Shown here: piece after piece, positions 36,657 to 45,279 of the stretch
Position numbering within the stretch: position 1 is the first letter of the stretch
Layout of the letters: every line of letters starts with the position of its first letter
Assembly (NCBI GenBank): GCA_964345835.1
Contig: CAYFSL010000006.1
Span: 1-64,000 of the forward strand
DNA: 64,000 nt
From: JAAYEL01 sp964345835
Lineage (GTDB): Bacteria > Bacillota > Clostridia > Tissierellales > Peptoniphilaceae
Direction: 5' to 3'
Position numbers and translations under genes: made by a program
The notes under the pieces: generated by a model
Seen by the model: the letters and a program-made list of their open reading frames with translations, nothing else
Database searches by the model: none
What the model was told of the DNA's origin: nothing

Positions 36657-36794
36657 CATCTTTTTAAGTTTGAATTAAAGGACGGGTCTAAGCTTCAAAT
36701 TTCCTTTTCAGCTAATAAGATGGTGGTTGACGATAAAGAATATAGGATAGAAGGCTATAATAGCCAAGACTTCATGTATTTAACAAATGAATAA
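36657..36794 (+). pseudogene. Possible gene remnant (C-terminal fragment)
   Basis: Between the rplY terminator and the next hairpin there is a 45-codon open stretch without a start codon. It opens just after an in-frame TAA at 36654-36656 and ends in TAA TAG. It encodes a protein-like sequence with balanced charge (KFELKDGSKLQISF, then DDKEYRIEGYNSQDF). It reads like the tail of a small beta-rich protein whose front has been lost. No family recognised; chance cannot be excluded. Confidence 0.35.
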
Positions 36795-36805
36795 TAGGAT
36801 ACATA

Positions 36806-36887
36806 AAAAGAGTTGCTATAAAGTTAACCAGTTTTTCTTTAACATGGGTTGGACCATTTAGAAGGGGTTAATCTTTAGCAACTCTTA
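36806..36887 (-). terminator. Long-stem terminator of the acetyltransferase gene
   Basis: Arms AAAGAGTTGCTATAAAGTTA and its near-complement around 36867-36887 form a stem of about 21 bp over a 35-base loop. The minus strand exits into TTTTT; the plus-strand exit is also T-rich. It may act in both directions. Confidence 0.7.
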
Positions 36888-36908
36888 TTTTATAGTTATT
36901 TATAGGTC

Positions 36909-37385
36909 TTAATTAATTTCTGTCTCTGTAAATCCAAGGGATTCAAATAGGTTATAGGCTAGTTTGTTAGCTAGGGTTAGGTATAGGTAAAAGTGCTTAT
37001 AGCCTAGTTTTTTTAGCTCATTCTCTGCATAATTTATAAGCCCTTGGCCAACTCCTCTGTCCCTGTATTCAGGGTTGGTAAAGCAGTAGGTCATGGTAGC
37101 TTCTCCCCTGAAGTCACATACAAAGATTGCAGCAACTATTTCTTCCTTTGATTTCACATATAGGCAGGCCTCTGGAATTAGCTTACCATAAAGGTTTGCC
37201 TTCATCCTTCTAAGCTCATTTCTGAAGTCTTCAACGCTATCATTCTCATAATCAGGTGTATCTTTATATGCCTTATACATGGCCTCGGCCAGTAGGTCTG
37301 CATCCTTGAAATCGATTTGTTCAATAAAGTCAAAATCATTCAAATCATTTTCAATGATCTCTCTAACCATTTTAATACGAATCAT
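36909..37385 (-). CDS. GNAT-family N-acetyltransferase
   Basis: 158 residues. The acetyl-CoA-binding core is seen as CFTNPEYRDRGVGQGLINYAENELKKLG, a variant of the Q/RxxGxG/A pyrophosphate loop, followed by FYLYLTLANKLAYNLFESLGF, the typical last strand-helix unit. The substrate is unknown. AGGAGG precedes the ATG at 37385. It lies 63 bases after metQ on the same strand with no obvious terminator between, though a TATAAT-like box near 37440 may give it its own promoter. Confidence 0.85.
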   Translation of the reverse strand: MIRIKMVREIIENDLNDFDFIEQIDFKDADLLAEAMYKAYKDTPDYENDSVEDFRNELRRMKANLYGKLIPEACLYVKSKEEIVAAIFVCDFRGEATMTYCFTNPEYRDRGVGQGLINYAENELKKLGYKHFYLYLTLANKLAYNLFESLGFTETEIN

Positions 37386-37448
37386 AATGGGCCTCCTATA
37401 TCAGAATTAATATTCTAGCCTAGCTGCTAGTTTGATAAACCTATTATA

Positions 37449-38261
37449 CTAGAAGGCAGGAACTATTGCACCCTTATATTTTTCTTCTAGGAATTTCTTA
37501 ACTCTTTCAGATGAAAATGCCTTATATAGCTTTTGAATATCAGGGTCATCCTTCCTATCAGCATTTACTGAAATTACATTGGCGTAATCAGATTCCTTAT
37601 CTTCGATTACTATACCATCTTTAAGAGGGTTAAGTCCCTTTGATATAGCGTAGTTTGAGTTGATTACAGCCCCGTCTACTTGTTCGTATGATCCAGTTAT
37701 TAGGGCAGCTTCCACTTCGGTAAACTTAATATTCTTAGGGTTCTTTTCAATATCTAGTACAGTAGGAAGGTCAACCCCATCCTTTAGTTCGATTAGGCCA
37801 TTCTTTTCTAATAATAGTAGGGCTCTAGCTCCATTTGTAGCATCGTTAGGGATGATTATTTCAGCCCCATCTTTTAACTCGTCAAGTGACTTTACCTTCT
37901 TTGAGTAAAAGGCTATTGGTTCAACGTGAACTCCTCCAACTGAAACGATGTTTGTTCCATTTTCCTTGTTAAATGATTCCATGTAAGGTACGTGTTGGAA
38001 GAAGTTGGCATCTAGGTCCTTATCTTTCACTGCAAGGTTGGGTTGAACATAGTCATCAAAAACTTTGATTTCTAGCTCGATTCCTTCTTTTGCAAGTTCT
38101 TCTTTTGCTATCTTTGCGATTTCTTCATGAGGTACAGGAGAAACTCCTATTTTAATAACTTTCTTTCCGTCTTCACTGGCCTTTTGGCCTTCCTTGCTTG
38201 CCCCACAAGCGGCTAGTATTAATGTTAATACTAATAAAATGCTTAATAATTTCTTTTTCAT
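37449..38261 (-). CDS. metQ: Methionine-binding lipoprotein MetQ
   Basis: 270 residues of the NlpA family. The signal peptide ends in LAAC (Cys19), giving a lipid-anchored extracytoplasmic protein. Family segments include IKIGVSPVPHEEIAKIA, LDANFFQHVPYMESFN and the ligand-site VEPIAFYSKKVKSLDEL. It delivers methionine to the MetNI pore. It is third in the metN-metI-metQ order, 12 bases after metI. The operon is controlled by a methionine T-box. Confidence 0.95.
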   Translation of the reverse strand: MKKKLLSILLVLTLILAACGASKEGQKASEDGKKVIKIGVSPVPHEEIAKIAKEELAKEGIELEIKVFDDYVQPNLAVKDKDLDANFFQHVPYMESFNKENGTNIVSVGGVHVEPIAFYSKKVKSLDELKDGAEIIIPNDATNGARALLLLEKNGLIELKDGVDLPTVLDIEKNPKNIKFTEVEAALITGSYEQVDGAVINSNYAISKGLNPLKDGIVIEDKESDYANVISVNADRKDDPDIQKLYKAFSSERVKKFLEEKYKGAIVPAF

Positions 38262-38273
38262 AATTAATCCTTT

Positions 38274-38915
38274 CTATTTTTTATTAATTTTATTATATAA
38301 ACTTGTTCCTATTAGCTGGATTAGTTGAACAAGAATTATAATCACTAGAACAGCTGCAAATAGGTATTCTATCTTATAGTTGTAGACTCCATATCTTATG
38401 GCTAAGTTTCCTAGCCCTCCACCGCCGATGCTTCCAGCCATGGCAGAATATCCTACTAGGTTTATTAGAGTCATGGTAATGTCATTTATTAGGTCGGGGA
38501 AGGCTTCAGGGATCAAGACCTTGTTGATTATCTGTATATTAGATGCTCCCATTGATTTTGAAGCCTCGATTATCCCCTTGTCTACCTTTTCAAAAGAGGT
38601 CTCAAATAGGCGGGCTACAAAGGGGATGGCAGCTATTGTTAAAGAAACAATGGCTGCTGTTGGTCCTACACTCTTTTTAACTATTAGGATTGAAAGAGGT
38701 CTAACTATTATCATTAAGATGATAAAGGGGATGGACCTAAAAATATTTACCAGGAAATCCAGGATAGAAAAGAGGAACTTATTTTCTCTAAGACCAGCTT
38801 TCTTCGATATAAATAGGATAATTCCCAAGGGAAGACCGAGGATAAAAGATAGGATTCCCGATACAAAGACCATGTATATGGTTTCTAAACTGGCTTTATA
38901 AACTACATCTATCAT
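38274..38915 (-). CDS. metI: Methionine ABC transporter permease MetI
   Basis: 213 residues with five hydrophobic helices and the EAA-type loop ASKSMGASNIQIINKVLIPEAFPDLI. It forms the membrane pore with the MetN dimer. Its start overlaps the metN stop by four bases, so the two are translationally coupled. Length is normal. Confidence 0.96.
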   Translation of the reverse strand: MIDVVYKASLETIYMVFVSGILSFILGLPLGIILFISKKAGLRENKFLFSILDFLVNIFRSIPFIILMIIVRPLSILIVKKSVGPTAAIVSLTIAAIPFVARLFETSFEKVDKGIIEASKSMGASNIQIINKVLIPEAFPDLINDITMTLINLVGYSAMAGSIGGGGLGNLAIRYGVYNYKIEYLFAAVLVIIILVQLIQLIGTSLYNKINKK

Positions 38916-39940
38916 CTCATTTCCTCCACATATACTTTATTTTTCTTAAATACCTCCAAGGCTTTTTCAATATCATCATCTTCACCCTTGATTTCTACAG
39001 TTAAAAAACCTGCTGCAGAATCTGGAAGCTTTGAAATCCTACCAAGGAGGATGTTTATTTCGACATCTATGGACTTTATTACCTTGGATACTATAGCTTG
39101 ACCAGTTGTTTCATTGTCGAAAGTTAGGGTTACAAGCTTGCCTCCACTAGTATTTAGGTCCTCTATATTAATTTTATCAATCTCATCAGATGTTCCCCTA
39201 ACAAAGGACTTTGTAATAGGGTGTTTCGGGTTTTTGAAGAGGTCTTCTACTTCATTTTCTTCGATGATTTTACCATGCTCCATAACCGCTATCCTGTTGC
39301 ATATTGACTTTGCAACCTCCATTTGGTGGGTAATCATGATTATGGTTAAGTTAAATTCTTTTACCGCTCTTTTTAAAAGGTCCAGGATCACCTTGGTATT
39401 GGCTGGGTCCAGGGCTGAAGTTGCCTCATCAGATAAGAGAATTTCTGGCTTTGCAGCTAGGGCCCTTGCTATTGCTACCCTCTGCTTTTGACCCCCTGAA
39501 AGGTTGGCTGGGTATTCATTTTTCTTTGCGGTAAGGTCTATGAAGTCTAGTAATTGGATAACTCGTTCTTCAATCTCAGCCTTAGGAAGTCCTTCGATTT
39601 CTAAAGGATAGGCTATGTTTTTAAAAACGGTTTTTTGGTTAAAGAGGTTAAAGGATTGAAAAATCATGGCAGTTTTCTTTCTTTGCTCAGATAATTCCTT
39701 CCCCTTCATAGACAGGACGTCTTTTCCATTTATTAGGATTTTGCCTTCATCTGGCTCTTCTAGGCGGTTGATACACCTAACCAGGGTTGATTTACCAGCC
39801 CCACTTAAACCTATGACCCCATATATCTCGCCTCTATTAACTTTAAAAGATACCTTATCAAGGGCCTTGAAGGTTTTTTTATCAAGCTGGTAAGACTTGA
39901 CTAAATTTTCTACTTCAATCATTTTTATCTCCTCATTCAA
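38912..39940 (-). CDS. metN: Methionine ABC transporter ATPase MetN
   Basis: 342 residues. Walker A GLSGAGKST (about 42), Q-loop MIFQSFNLF, signature LSGGQKQRVAIA, Walker B ILLSDEATSALDP and the switch His in IIMITHQ are present. The C-terminal NIL domain (about 265-340) binds methionine and inhibits uptake when internal methionine is high. It is first in the operon. The T-box leader ends about 75 bases upstream, adding transcription control by uncharged tRNA-Met to this allosteric control. The start could also be at the second Met (MIEVENLV). Confidence 0.96.
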   Translation of the reverse strand: MNEEIKMIEVENLVKSYQLDKKTFKALDKVSFKVNRGEIYGVIGLSGAGKSTLVRCINRLEEPDEGKILINGKDVLSMKGKELSEQRKKTAMIFQSFNLFNQKTVFKNIAYPLEIEGLPKAEIEERVIQLLDFIDLTAKKNEYPANLSGGQKQRVAIARALAAKPEILLSDEATSALDPANTKVILDLLKRAVKEFNLTIIMITHQMEVAKSICNRIAVMEHGKIIEENEVEDLFKNPKHPITKSFVRGTSDEIDKINIEDLNTSGGKLVTLTFDNETTGQAIVSKVIKSIDVEINILLGRISKLPDSAAGFLTVEIKGEDDDIEKALEVFKKNKVYVEEMR

Positions 39941-40014
39941 TATTTCACCCTATTTATAGCTAGGGCAAAAGCTTCATTTGCTTGGGTTTAACCAGTTATT
40001 CAAAAGTTTTATAT

Positions 40015-40275
40015 AAAAAAAGTCCTTATATGCCTAAGCATATAAGGACGCCTTATTCGTGTTACCACCTTATTTTAGAATAGGCTCGCACCTATCCCCT
40101 CATGAGTAACGTGTTCATTACTCTCTTTTTATAACGGAAAGAACCCCGGAAAGATCTAAAGTTTCCATTCGACCTTTCTGACTCAAAGACCATGTTCATA
40201 AACCTCTGTCTTAGTCCTCTCAGCAAATGGACCTTCTCTGTAAAAACTTTAGCCTACTACTCTTCTTTTCGCAGT
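40015..40275 (-). promoter_or_regulatory. T-box leader (methionine specifier) of metNIQ
   Basis: Read on the minus strand, stem I is closed by CTAAAGTTT / AAACTTTAG (about 40250 and 40154). It includes the GAGAGG element and the specifier loop CGAATGGAAAC, whose codon ATG (40166-40168) is followed by G. The T-box sequence GGTGGTAACACG (40058-40069) that pairs with the uncharged tRNA CCA end is present. A 12-bp perfect terminator (40022-40049) with a T-run closes the leader. The ATG specifier matches the methionine transporter it controls. Confidence 0.95.
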
Positions 40276-40347
40276 CAAATTTATTTAATAACTGTATGAT
40301 ACAAAATATTTCTTACTTTGTCAAATAATTTTATATAAATTTTATTA

Positions 40348-41646
40348 TTAGGCAAAAAATCTTAGGACAAATAGGGCGGATATCACAATCATTAACCAAG
40401 AAACCTTCTTACGGTTACCGCTTAAAAGATTTAGGATGGTGTATGATATCATTCCATAAACAATACCTTCAGCTATTGAATAGCCAAATGGCATCATGAT
40501 AATAGTTAGGAAAGCTGGTAGGGCAACTGTATAGTCTGACCAGTCGATTTTAGCTACTGATTCTATCATGAATAGACCAACAATTATTAAAGCTGGAGAT
40601 GTTGCTTGAGTTGGTATAATTAGGAAAATTGGTGCAAAAATAATAGCTAGCAAGAATAATCCTGCGGTTGTAAGGGCTGTTAATCCAGTCCTACCACCTT
40701 CTGCAACCCCTGCTGACGACTCAACGAAGGTAGTTACTGTAGATGTACCAAGTAGGGCACCAGCTGTAGTACCGATAGCATCTGCTAATAAGGCTTTTTC
40801 TACACCTGGAAGTTTACCTTCTTCATCGAGCATATCTGCCTTAGTTGCAACCCCTGCTAGGGTACCAACTGTGTCGAACATGTCAACGAATAAGAATGAG
40901 AATAGGACCAACAATACTTCTTTTGAAAATATATTTTGTGGGGCTTGCATCTTGAAAGCAACTTCTTTAAGGCCATGAGGTAGGGCGAAAGGTACAAAGC
41001 CTTCAGGGATTACTGTTACGCCTAGAGGAATCCCTACTAGAGTTGTAACTAGGATTCCTATAAGGATACTTCCCTTAACTTTTTTTATTACCAAGAACCC
41101 GGTCAAAATAATACCAAATAATGCTAAAAGGGGACCTGGTTGTGTTACATTTCCCATACCTATTACCGTAGCTTCGTTAGAAACTATAATGCCTGTATTT
41201 ATTAAGCCTATAAGGGCTATAAATAAACCGATACCAGCAGATACGGCATACTTTAGTTCCTTTGGGATAGAGTCAAAAATCAACTCCCTAACTTTTACAA
41301 ATGAAAGCAAAATAAAAATGATACCTTCCAAAAAGATTATGAATAGGGCTTCTTGCCAGGTAAACTTGTAAGTAGCTACAACAGTAAAGGCGAAGAAGGC
41401 GTTAAGTCCCATTCCCGGTGCAAGTGCAAAAGGAAGCTTGGCATAAAGGGCCATAATCAAGGTAGCTAATCCAGCAGATATAGCTGTTGCGACAAATACC
41501 CCATGCTTGTCCATTCCTGCGGCACTCAGGATATCTGGATTGACAGCTAGGATATAAGCCATGGTCATGAAGGTGGTGATACCAGCGATAACCTCATTTT
41601 TAACACTGCTACCATGTTCCTTCAGTTTAAAAAACTTTTCAAACAT
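40348..41646 (-). CDS. NCS2-family purine permease (AzgA/PbuG type)
   Basis: 432 residues with a dozen or more hydrophobic helices. The N-terminal TTFMTMAYILAVNPDILSAAGM, the FALAPGMGLNAFFAF segment and FVDMFDTVGTLAGVATKADM are characteristic of the adenine/guanine/hypoxanthine branch. It imports purine bases by proton symport, complementing the purine nucleoside phosphorylase at 27752. No purine riboswitch motif is visible in the 100 bases upstream. Transcribed alone. Confidence 0.92.
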   Translation of the reverse strand: MFEKFFKLKEHGSSVKNEVIAGITTFMTMAYILAVNPDILSAAGMDKHGVFVATAISAGLATLIMALYAKLPFALAPGMGLNAFFAFTVVATYKFTWQEALFIIFLEGIIFILLSFVKVRELIFDSIPKELKYAVSAGIGLFIALIGLINTGIIVSNEATVIGMGNVTQPGPLLALFGIILTGFLVIKKVKGSILIGILVTTLVGIPLGVTVIPEGFVPFALPHGLKEVAFKMQAPQNIFSKEVLLVLFSFLFVDMFDTVGTLAGVATKADMLDEEGKLPGVEKALLADAIGTTAGALLGTSTVTTFVESSAGVAEGGRTGLTALTTAGLFLLAIIFAPIFLIIPTQATSPALIIVGLFMIESVAKIDWSDYTVALPAFLTIIMMPFGYSIAEGIVYGMISYTILNLLSGNRKKVSWLMIVISALFVLRFFA

Positions 41647-41754
41647 AAATTTCTCCTTTTCATATTGATTTGTAATATTTATTATTATAAATACACTTAA
41701 AGTTTACCACTTTGTAACATCTTGTCAAATTTTTAGGAATATGTTATATAAATA

Positions 41755-42195
41755 TCACAAATTATCATAGATAATTAATACATCTAGATCCTCATACTCC
41801 TTGATTGCTTTAACATATCTGTATCCAGTTGCTTTACTAGATAACATATGAGATAGGTCTTTTTTTATTCCCTCTTTATCAATATTGGTATCTAAGATGT
41901 TACTTTCTGAATTACATAAATCGATGCGGTTAAATATATAGGTTTGAATATATTATTTATTATGGTCATCTATTTCTCCCAAATCTTTTGTAGAAATATC
42001 TTTAATAGTATAGATATTGAATATATCTCCAGCAAATGCAACTTTTTCCAGGTAAATGGGCTTAGCTTCAATCCCTAAGATTACTCTTCTATCATAATTA
42101 TATCTGATTTTATCCCTGATATATGATATAAGCACAAAGGATAGGATTAAAAATATTATTATTGTTGTTTTTTCTTTTTATCCATTTAAATCCAT
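41755..42195 (-). pseudogene. Decayed gene for a small membrane-anchored protein
   Basis: On the minus strand one frame from ATG 42195 (GGGAGGG just upstream) to TGA 41755 reads as a 146-codon protein interrupted by two in-frame TAA codons (42180-42178 and 41955-41953). The pieces look continuous. A hydrophobic helix near the front (IIIFLILSFVLIS) is followed by a soluble region (VILGIEAKPIYLEK) and, past the second stop, NILDTNIDKEGIKKDLSHML. Base use resembles coding DNA throughout. No family recognised. An ATG at 42185 in another frame would join this frame by one extra A in the A-run, so a frameshift plus one stop is an alternative. Confidence 0.55.
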
Positions 42196-42308
42196 AATCC
42201 CTCCCTTTTTTTAATTATGGCACAGCCTTTAAGTAAAATAAATCGCTTTATAAGAGAAAGTTGGGGTATTCAAATTCACTTATTAAAGGAAAAAATAGAA
42301 ATCTAAAA

Positions 42309-42336
42309 GGGAGCTAGAAATTTACTTCTAACTCCC
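42309..42336 (-). terminator. Terminator after the superoxide reductase gene
   Basis: GGGAG / CTCCC extended by AGAA / TTCT. On the minus strand it is followed by TTTT, about 80 bases beyond the stop codon. Confidence 0.65.
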
Positions 42337-42416
42337 CATGTAATTCATTTACAACTCTTCACCAACATTATGTGACAAAGAGCCTTTATTTATTTTTCAA
42401 TAGACAAATATTAAAA

Positions 42417-42788
42417 TTAGTCTTCTAATACAAGATCTTCTGCTGATTCCCAAAGACCGTGGATGTTACAGAAACTTTGAGCAAATAGTCTACCATTCTT
42501 TTCTGCCTTGAAGGTAGCAATACCTTGAGGGTCTGTGAAAGATTCGCCTTCTCCGTGAGCTGTAAAGCTGAAGTCAGCTACTTGAACTGGAAGTTTAGCT
42601 CCTTGTGGTAGGTAGAATAATTTAATCCATTGGATGTTGTGCTCAAAAGTATTTGGGTGAGCTATTTCTTCTCCAACCCTTACCTTAACTACAACTTCAT
42701 CTTTCTTTGCGCTTAGGATAGTTATTGCTGGTACGTGCTTTTCACCCTTCCAGTCGCCTGATTGTACAGTATCTTTTAATAATGTCAT
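42417..42788 (-). CDS. Superoxide reductase (neelaredoxin type, one iron site)
   Basis: 123 residues from the ATG at 42788, which follows AAGGAGG by six bases; an upstream ATG would place that site inside the gene. The five iron ligands are visible: His18 (EKHVP), His44 and His50 (HPNTFEHNIQWI), Cys107 and His110 (CNIHGLW). There is no N-terminal desulforedoxin domain, so this is the one-iron class. It reduces superoxide to peroxide without making oxygen, which suits an anaerobe. Transcribed alone, with its own terminator. Confidence 0.94.
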   Translation of the reverse strand: MTLLKDTVQSGDWKGEKHVPAITILSAKKDEVVVKVRVGEEIAHPNTFEHNIQWIKLFYLPQGAKLPVQVADFSFTAHGEGESFTDPQGIATFKAEKNGRLFAQSFCNIHGLWESAEDLVLED

Positions 42789-42975
42789 ATTAGCCTCCTT
42801 AAAAATTAACAATAGTGTGAATCTCGACTTTTATAAGCGAGCCGACCTTCTTATCTACATAGTCGGGTCAACTAAATAATAAAAAACATTAGTTGACATC
42901 ATATAATAGTATACCCATTATTGAAAAAAATAAAAAGAACCTGTAAATCTGATATAATCTTTTGAGGAGGATTTA

Positions 42976-44115
42976 ATGGAGACAAGAGTATATGATTTAT
43001 TTGCGACAAGCGTATTCGGCCTAGAAGCGGTTGTAAAAAAAGAATGTGAGAAGCTGGGCTTTAAAAATATAAAGACGTCCAATGGCAGAGTTGAGTTTGA
43101 AGGGGACCAAAGAGATATAGCTAGGGCCAACCTTTGGCTTAGATCAAGTGAAAGGGTCTTTATTAAGTTAAAGGAATTTAAGGCCTTGACCTATGACGAC
43201 CTCTATGATAACTGTAAGTCCATAAATTGGGAAGACTACTTATCCAAAGAGGGTAAATTTATCGTAAATGCCAAATCTGTTAAATCCAAGCTTATGTCAC
43301 CATCAGATAACCAGGCAATTTGTAAAAAAGCAATAATAGATAGGCTATCCGAAAGATATAACATGCAATGGTTTCCTGAAGATGGGGAAAGATATAGGAT
43401 AGATATAAGCATCCACAAGGACCTTGTGACCATTTCCCTTGATTCTTCTGGAGAAGGTCTTCATAAGAGGGGGTATAGGTTGGAACAAACTAAGGCGCCA
43501 ATGAAAGAGACCCTGGCAGCGGCCCTGGTTCAACTTTCTTCATGGAAGGCTGATAGACCGCTTGTAGACCTTTTTTGTGGGTCGGGGACCATAGCTATAG
43601 AGGCTGGACTCATAGCTAGGAATATAGCTCCTGGGATTCAAAGGGATTTTGATTTTATCCATTGGAAAAACTTTGACAAGACTATTTTTAGGGAAGAAAA
43701 GGCTAGGGCTTATGGGATGATGAAAGATATTCCCTTGGACATAATAGGCTTCGATATAGATAGGTCGGCTGTTGAAATAGCCAGATCCAACGCAGCAAAT
43801 GCTGGGCTTGATGATATAAACTTTATTACCAAAGACATGAAAGATGTAGGTTTGTTAAATAACTTTGGCGTTGTCATATCCAACCCTCCCTATGGTGAGA
43901 GGCTGGGGGACGAAAAAAGTCTAAAAACTATTTATAAGAATCTTTCAAAGAAGGTAAAGGATTTGACTACCTGGTCATTCTACCTTTTGACGGCAGATAG
44001 GTCCATAGAGAGTCAGCTTATGAGGACGGCAGATAGGAAAAGGAAATTATATAATGGCAGGATTCAGGTAGACTATTACTACTTTTTAGGACCAGATCCA
44101 GCCTTATTGAAATAG
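42976..44115 (+). CDS. THUMP-domain rRNA N2-guanine methyltransferase (RlmL-like)
   Basis: 379 residues. An N-terminal ferredoxin-like/THUMP RNA-binding region (about 1-160) precedes a class I methyltransferase. The methyltransferase shows the SAM-binding LVDLFCGSGTIAIEAGLIARNIAPG (as separate motifs) and catalytic SNPPYGERLG. It resembles the N-terminal half of E. coli RlmL (23S G2445) and Bacillus YpsC. GAGGAGG is seven bases before ATG. The phosphatase gene follows after eight bases. Confidence 0.92.
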   Translation: METRVYDLFATSVFGLEAVVKKECEKLGFKNIKTSNGRVEFEGDQRDIARANLWLRSSERVFIKLKEFKALTYDDLYDNCKSINWEDYLSKEGKFIVNAKSVKSKLMSPSDNQAICKKAIIDRLSERYNMQWFPEDGERYRIDISIHKDLVTISLDSSGEGLHKRGYRLEQTKAPMKETLAAALVQLSSWKADRPLVDLFCGSGTIAIEAGLIARNIAPGIQRDFDFIHWKNFDKTIFREEKARAYGMMKDIPLDIIGFDIDRSAVEIARSNAANAGLDDINFITKDMKDVGLLNNFGVVISNPPYGERLGDEKSLKTIYKNLSKKVKDLTTWSFYLLTADRSIESQLMRTADRKRKLYNGRIQVDYYYFLGPDPALLK

Positions 44116-44123
44116 GGGTTATT

Positions 44124-45242
44124 ATGAGTAGGCGAGTGGAAAATGAGAAAGTAAATTACAAGAAAATAAAGAAGTTTGATGCCATCAACTATCATGTTTT
44201 AGAATCAATGGAAGACCTTGTACGGGTAAGCGATGAAAGAGGAGATACCATTTACGAAAACATAGCCATGAAAAAGGCTATAGCGGATGACTTGATGAAA
44301 GAGGCTGTAGATAGTAACCATAGGTCAGCCTTGTCGGAATTTTCTAAGGATTTAAATATTACTTATAAAAAAGAGGTGACTGTATCCGATAAAATCTATT
44401 CACTAAATATTTCCCCAGTCTATGAACATGAGGGTAAGCTTGTGGGCTATGTTGAAGTTTTTAGGGAGATAACCTATGAGTCGATGATAAGGCATGAGTT
44501 AATCAGGGTCAACCAAAAGATTCAAGAGGATATTTCCCTGGCAAAAAACATTCAAAAATCTATTTTGCCAACTATTGTTGACTTTAAAAACTTGTCCTTC
44601 CAGTATGGGCATGTTGCCTCAGAGCAGCTATCAGGGGATATCTTTGATGTTATTCAAATAGATGATGATAATCTTTGCATTTATATTGCGGATGTGGTTG
44701 GCCATGGGATTTCGGCTTCAATTATGACCATGTTTATAAGGCAGACTATGAGAAATATTATTACAGAACACCCTTATATCAGCCTTTCTGACAAGGTATC
44801 CATGCTTAAGAGGAGGTTTGGGATGCTGGGGCTTAATGTCAACCAATATTTCACCCTCTTAATTTGCCAGGTAGATACTGCAAATAATACTCTTACCTAT
44901 GTAAATGCTGGCCATAACGCTAAGCCTATTATGGCTCATGGGAAGAGGGCGGCACTTATGACTAATAGGGGGAGGTTTATCTCAAATATATTTCCAGAGA
45001 CAGACTATGAGGAAAAACAGCTCAGGCTTATTCCTGGATATAGGTTTTTCTTTTATACTGATGGTCTCCTAGAAACAGCAGATGCCTTTGGCGAATTTTT
45101 TGGAGAAGAAAGACTACTCAAGTGGATAGAAAACAATAACGAAGAGGAAAATGTAATAAATAAGCTCATTAAAGACTTAAATGCCTATAGGTGGCAGGAA
45201 CAAAAAGATGATATTGCTATTGTCTATATGAATGTTAAGTAA
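44124..45242 (+). CDS. SpoIIE/RsbU-type PP2C phosphatase with PAS-like sensor
   Basis: 372 residues. A PAS-like N-terminal domain (about 20-130) and a short coiled linker lead into a PP2C-SIG domain (about 145-372). The metal-binding acidic residues appear in SGDIFDVIQIDDDN, YIADVVGHGISASIMT, FFYTDGLLETADAFGEFFGEERL and KDDIAIVYM. Such phosphatases usually activate an anti-anti-sigma factor, yet no STAS or anti-sigma gene is near. The ligand of the sensor is unknown. It is probably cotranscribed with the methyltransferase gene. Confidence 0.9.
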   Translation: MSRRVENEKVNYKKIKKFDAINYHVLESMEDLVRVSDERGDTIYENIAMKKAIADDLMKEAVDSNHRSALSEFSKDLNITYKKEVTVSDKIYSLNISPVYEHEGKLVGYVEVFREITYESMIRHELIRVNQKIQEDISLAKNIQKSILPTIVDFKNLSFQYGHVASEQLSGDIFDVIQIDDDNLCIYIADVVGHGISASIMTMFIRQTMRNIITEHPYISLSDKVSMLKRRFGMLGLNVNQYFTLLICQVDTANNTLTYVNAGHNAKPIMAHGKRAALMTNRGRFISNIFPETDYEEKQLRLIPGYRFFFYTDGLLETADAFGEFFGEERLLKWIENNNEEENVINKLIKDLNAYRWQEQKDDIAIVYMNVK

Positions 45243-45279
45243 ATATAATGAGATAGAATAATTTTTAGGGGGAGTAACT

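Noticed and set aside
41647..41754. Purine riboswitch before the NCS2 permease
   Set aside because: The conserved purine-riboswitch loops and core bases are absent.
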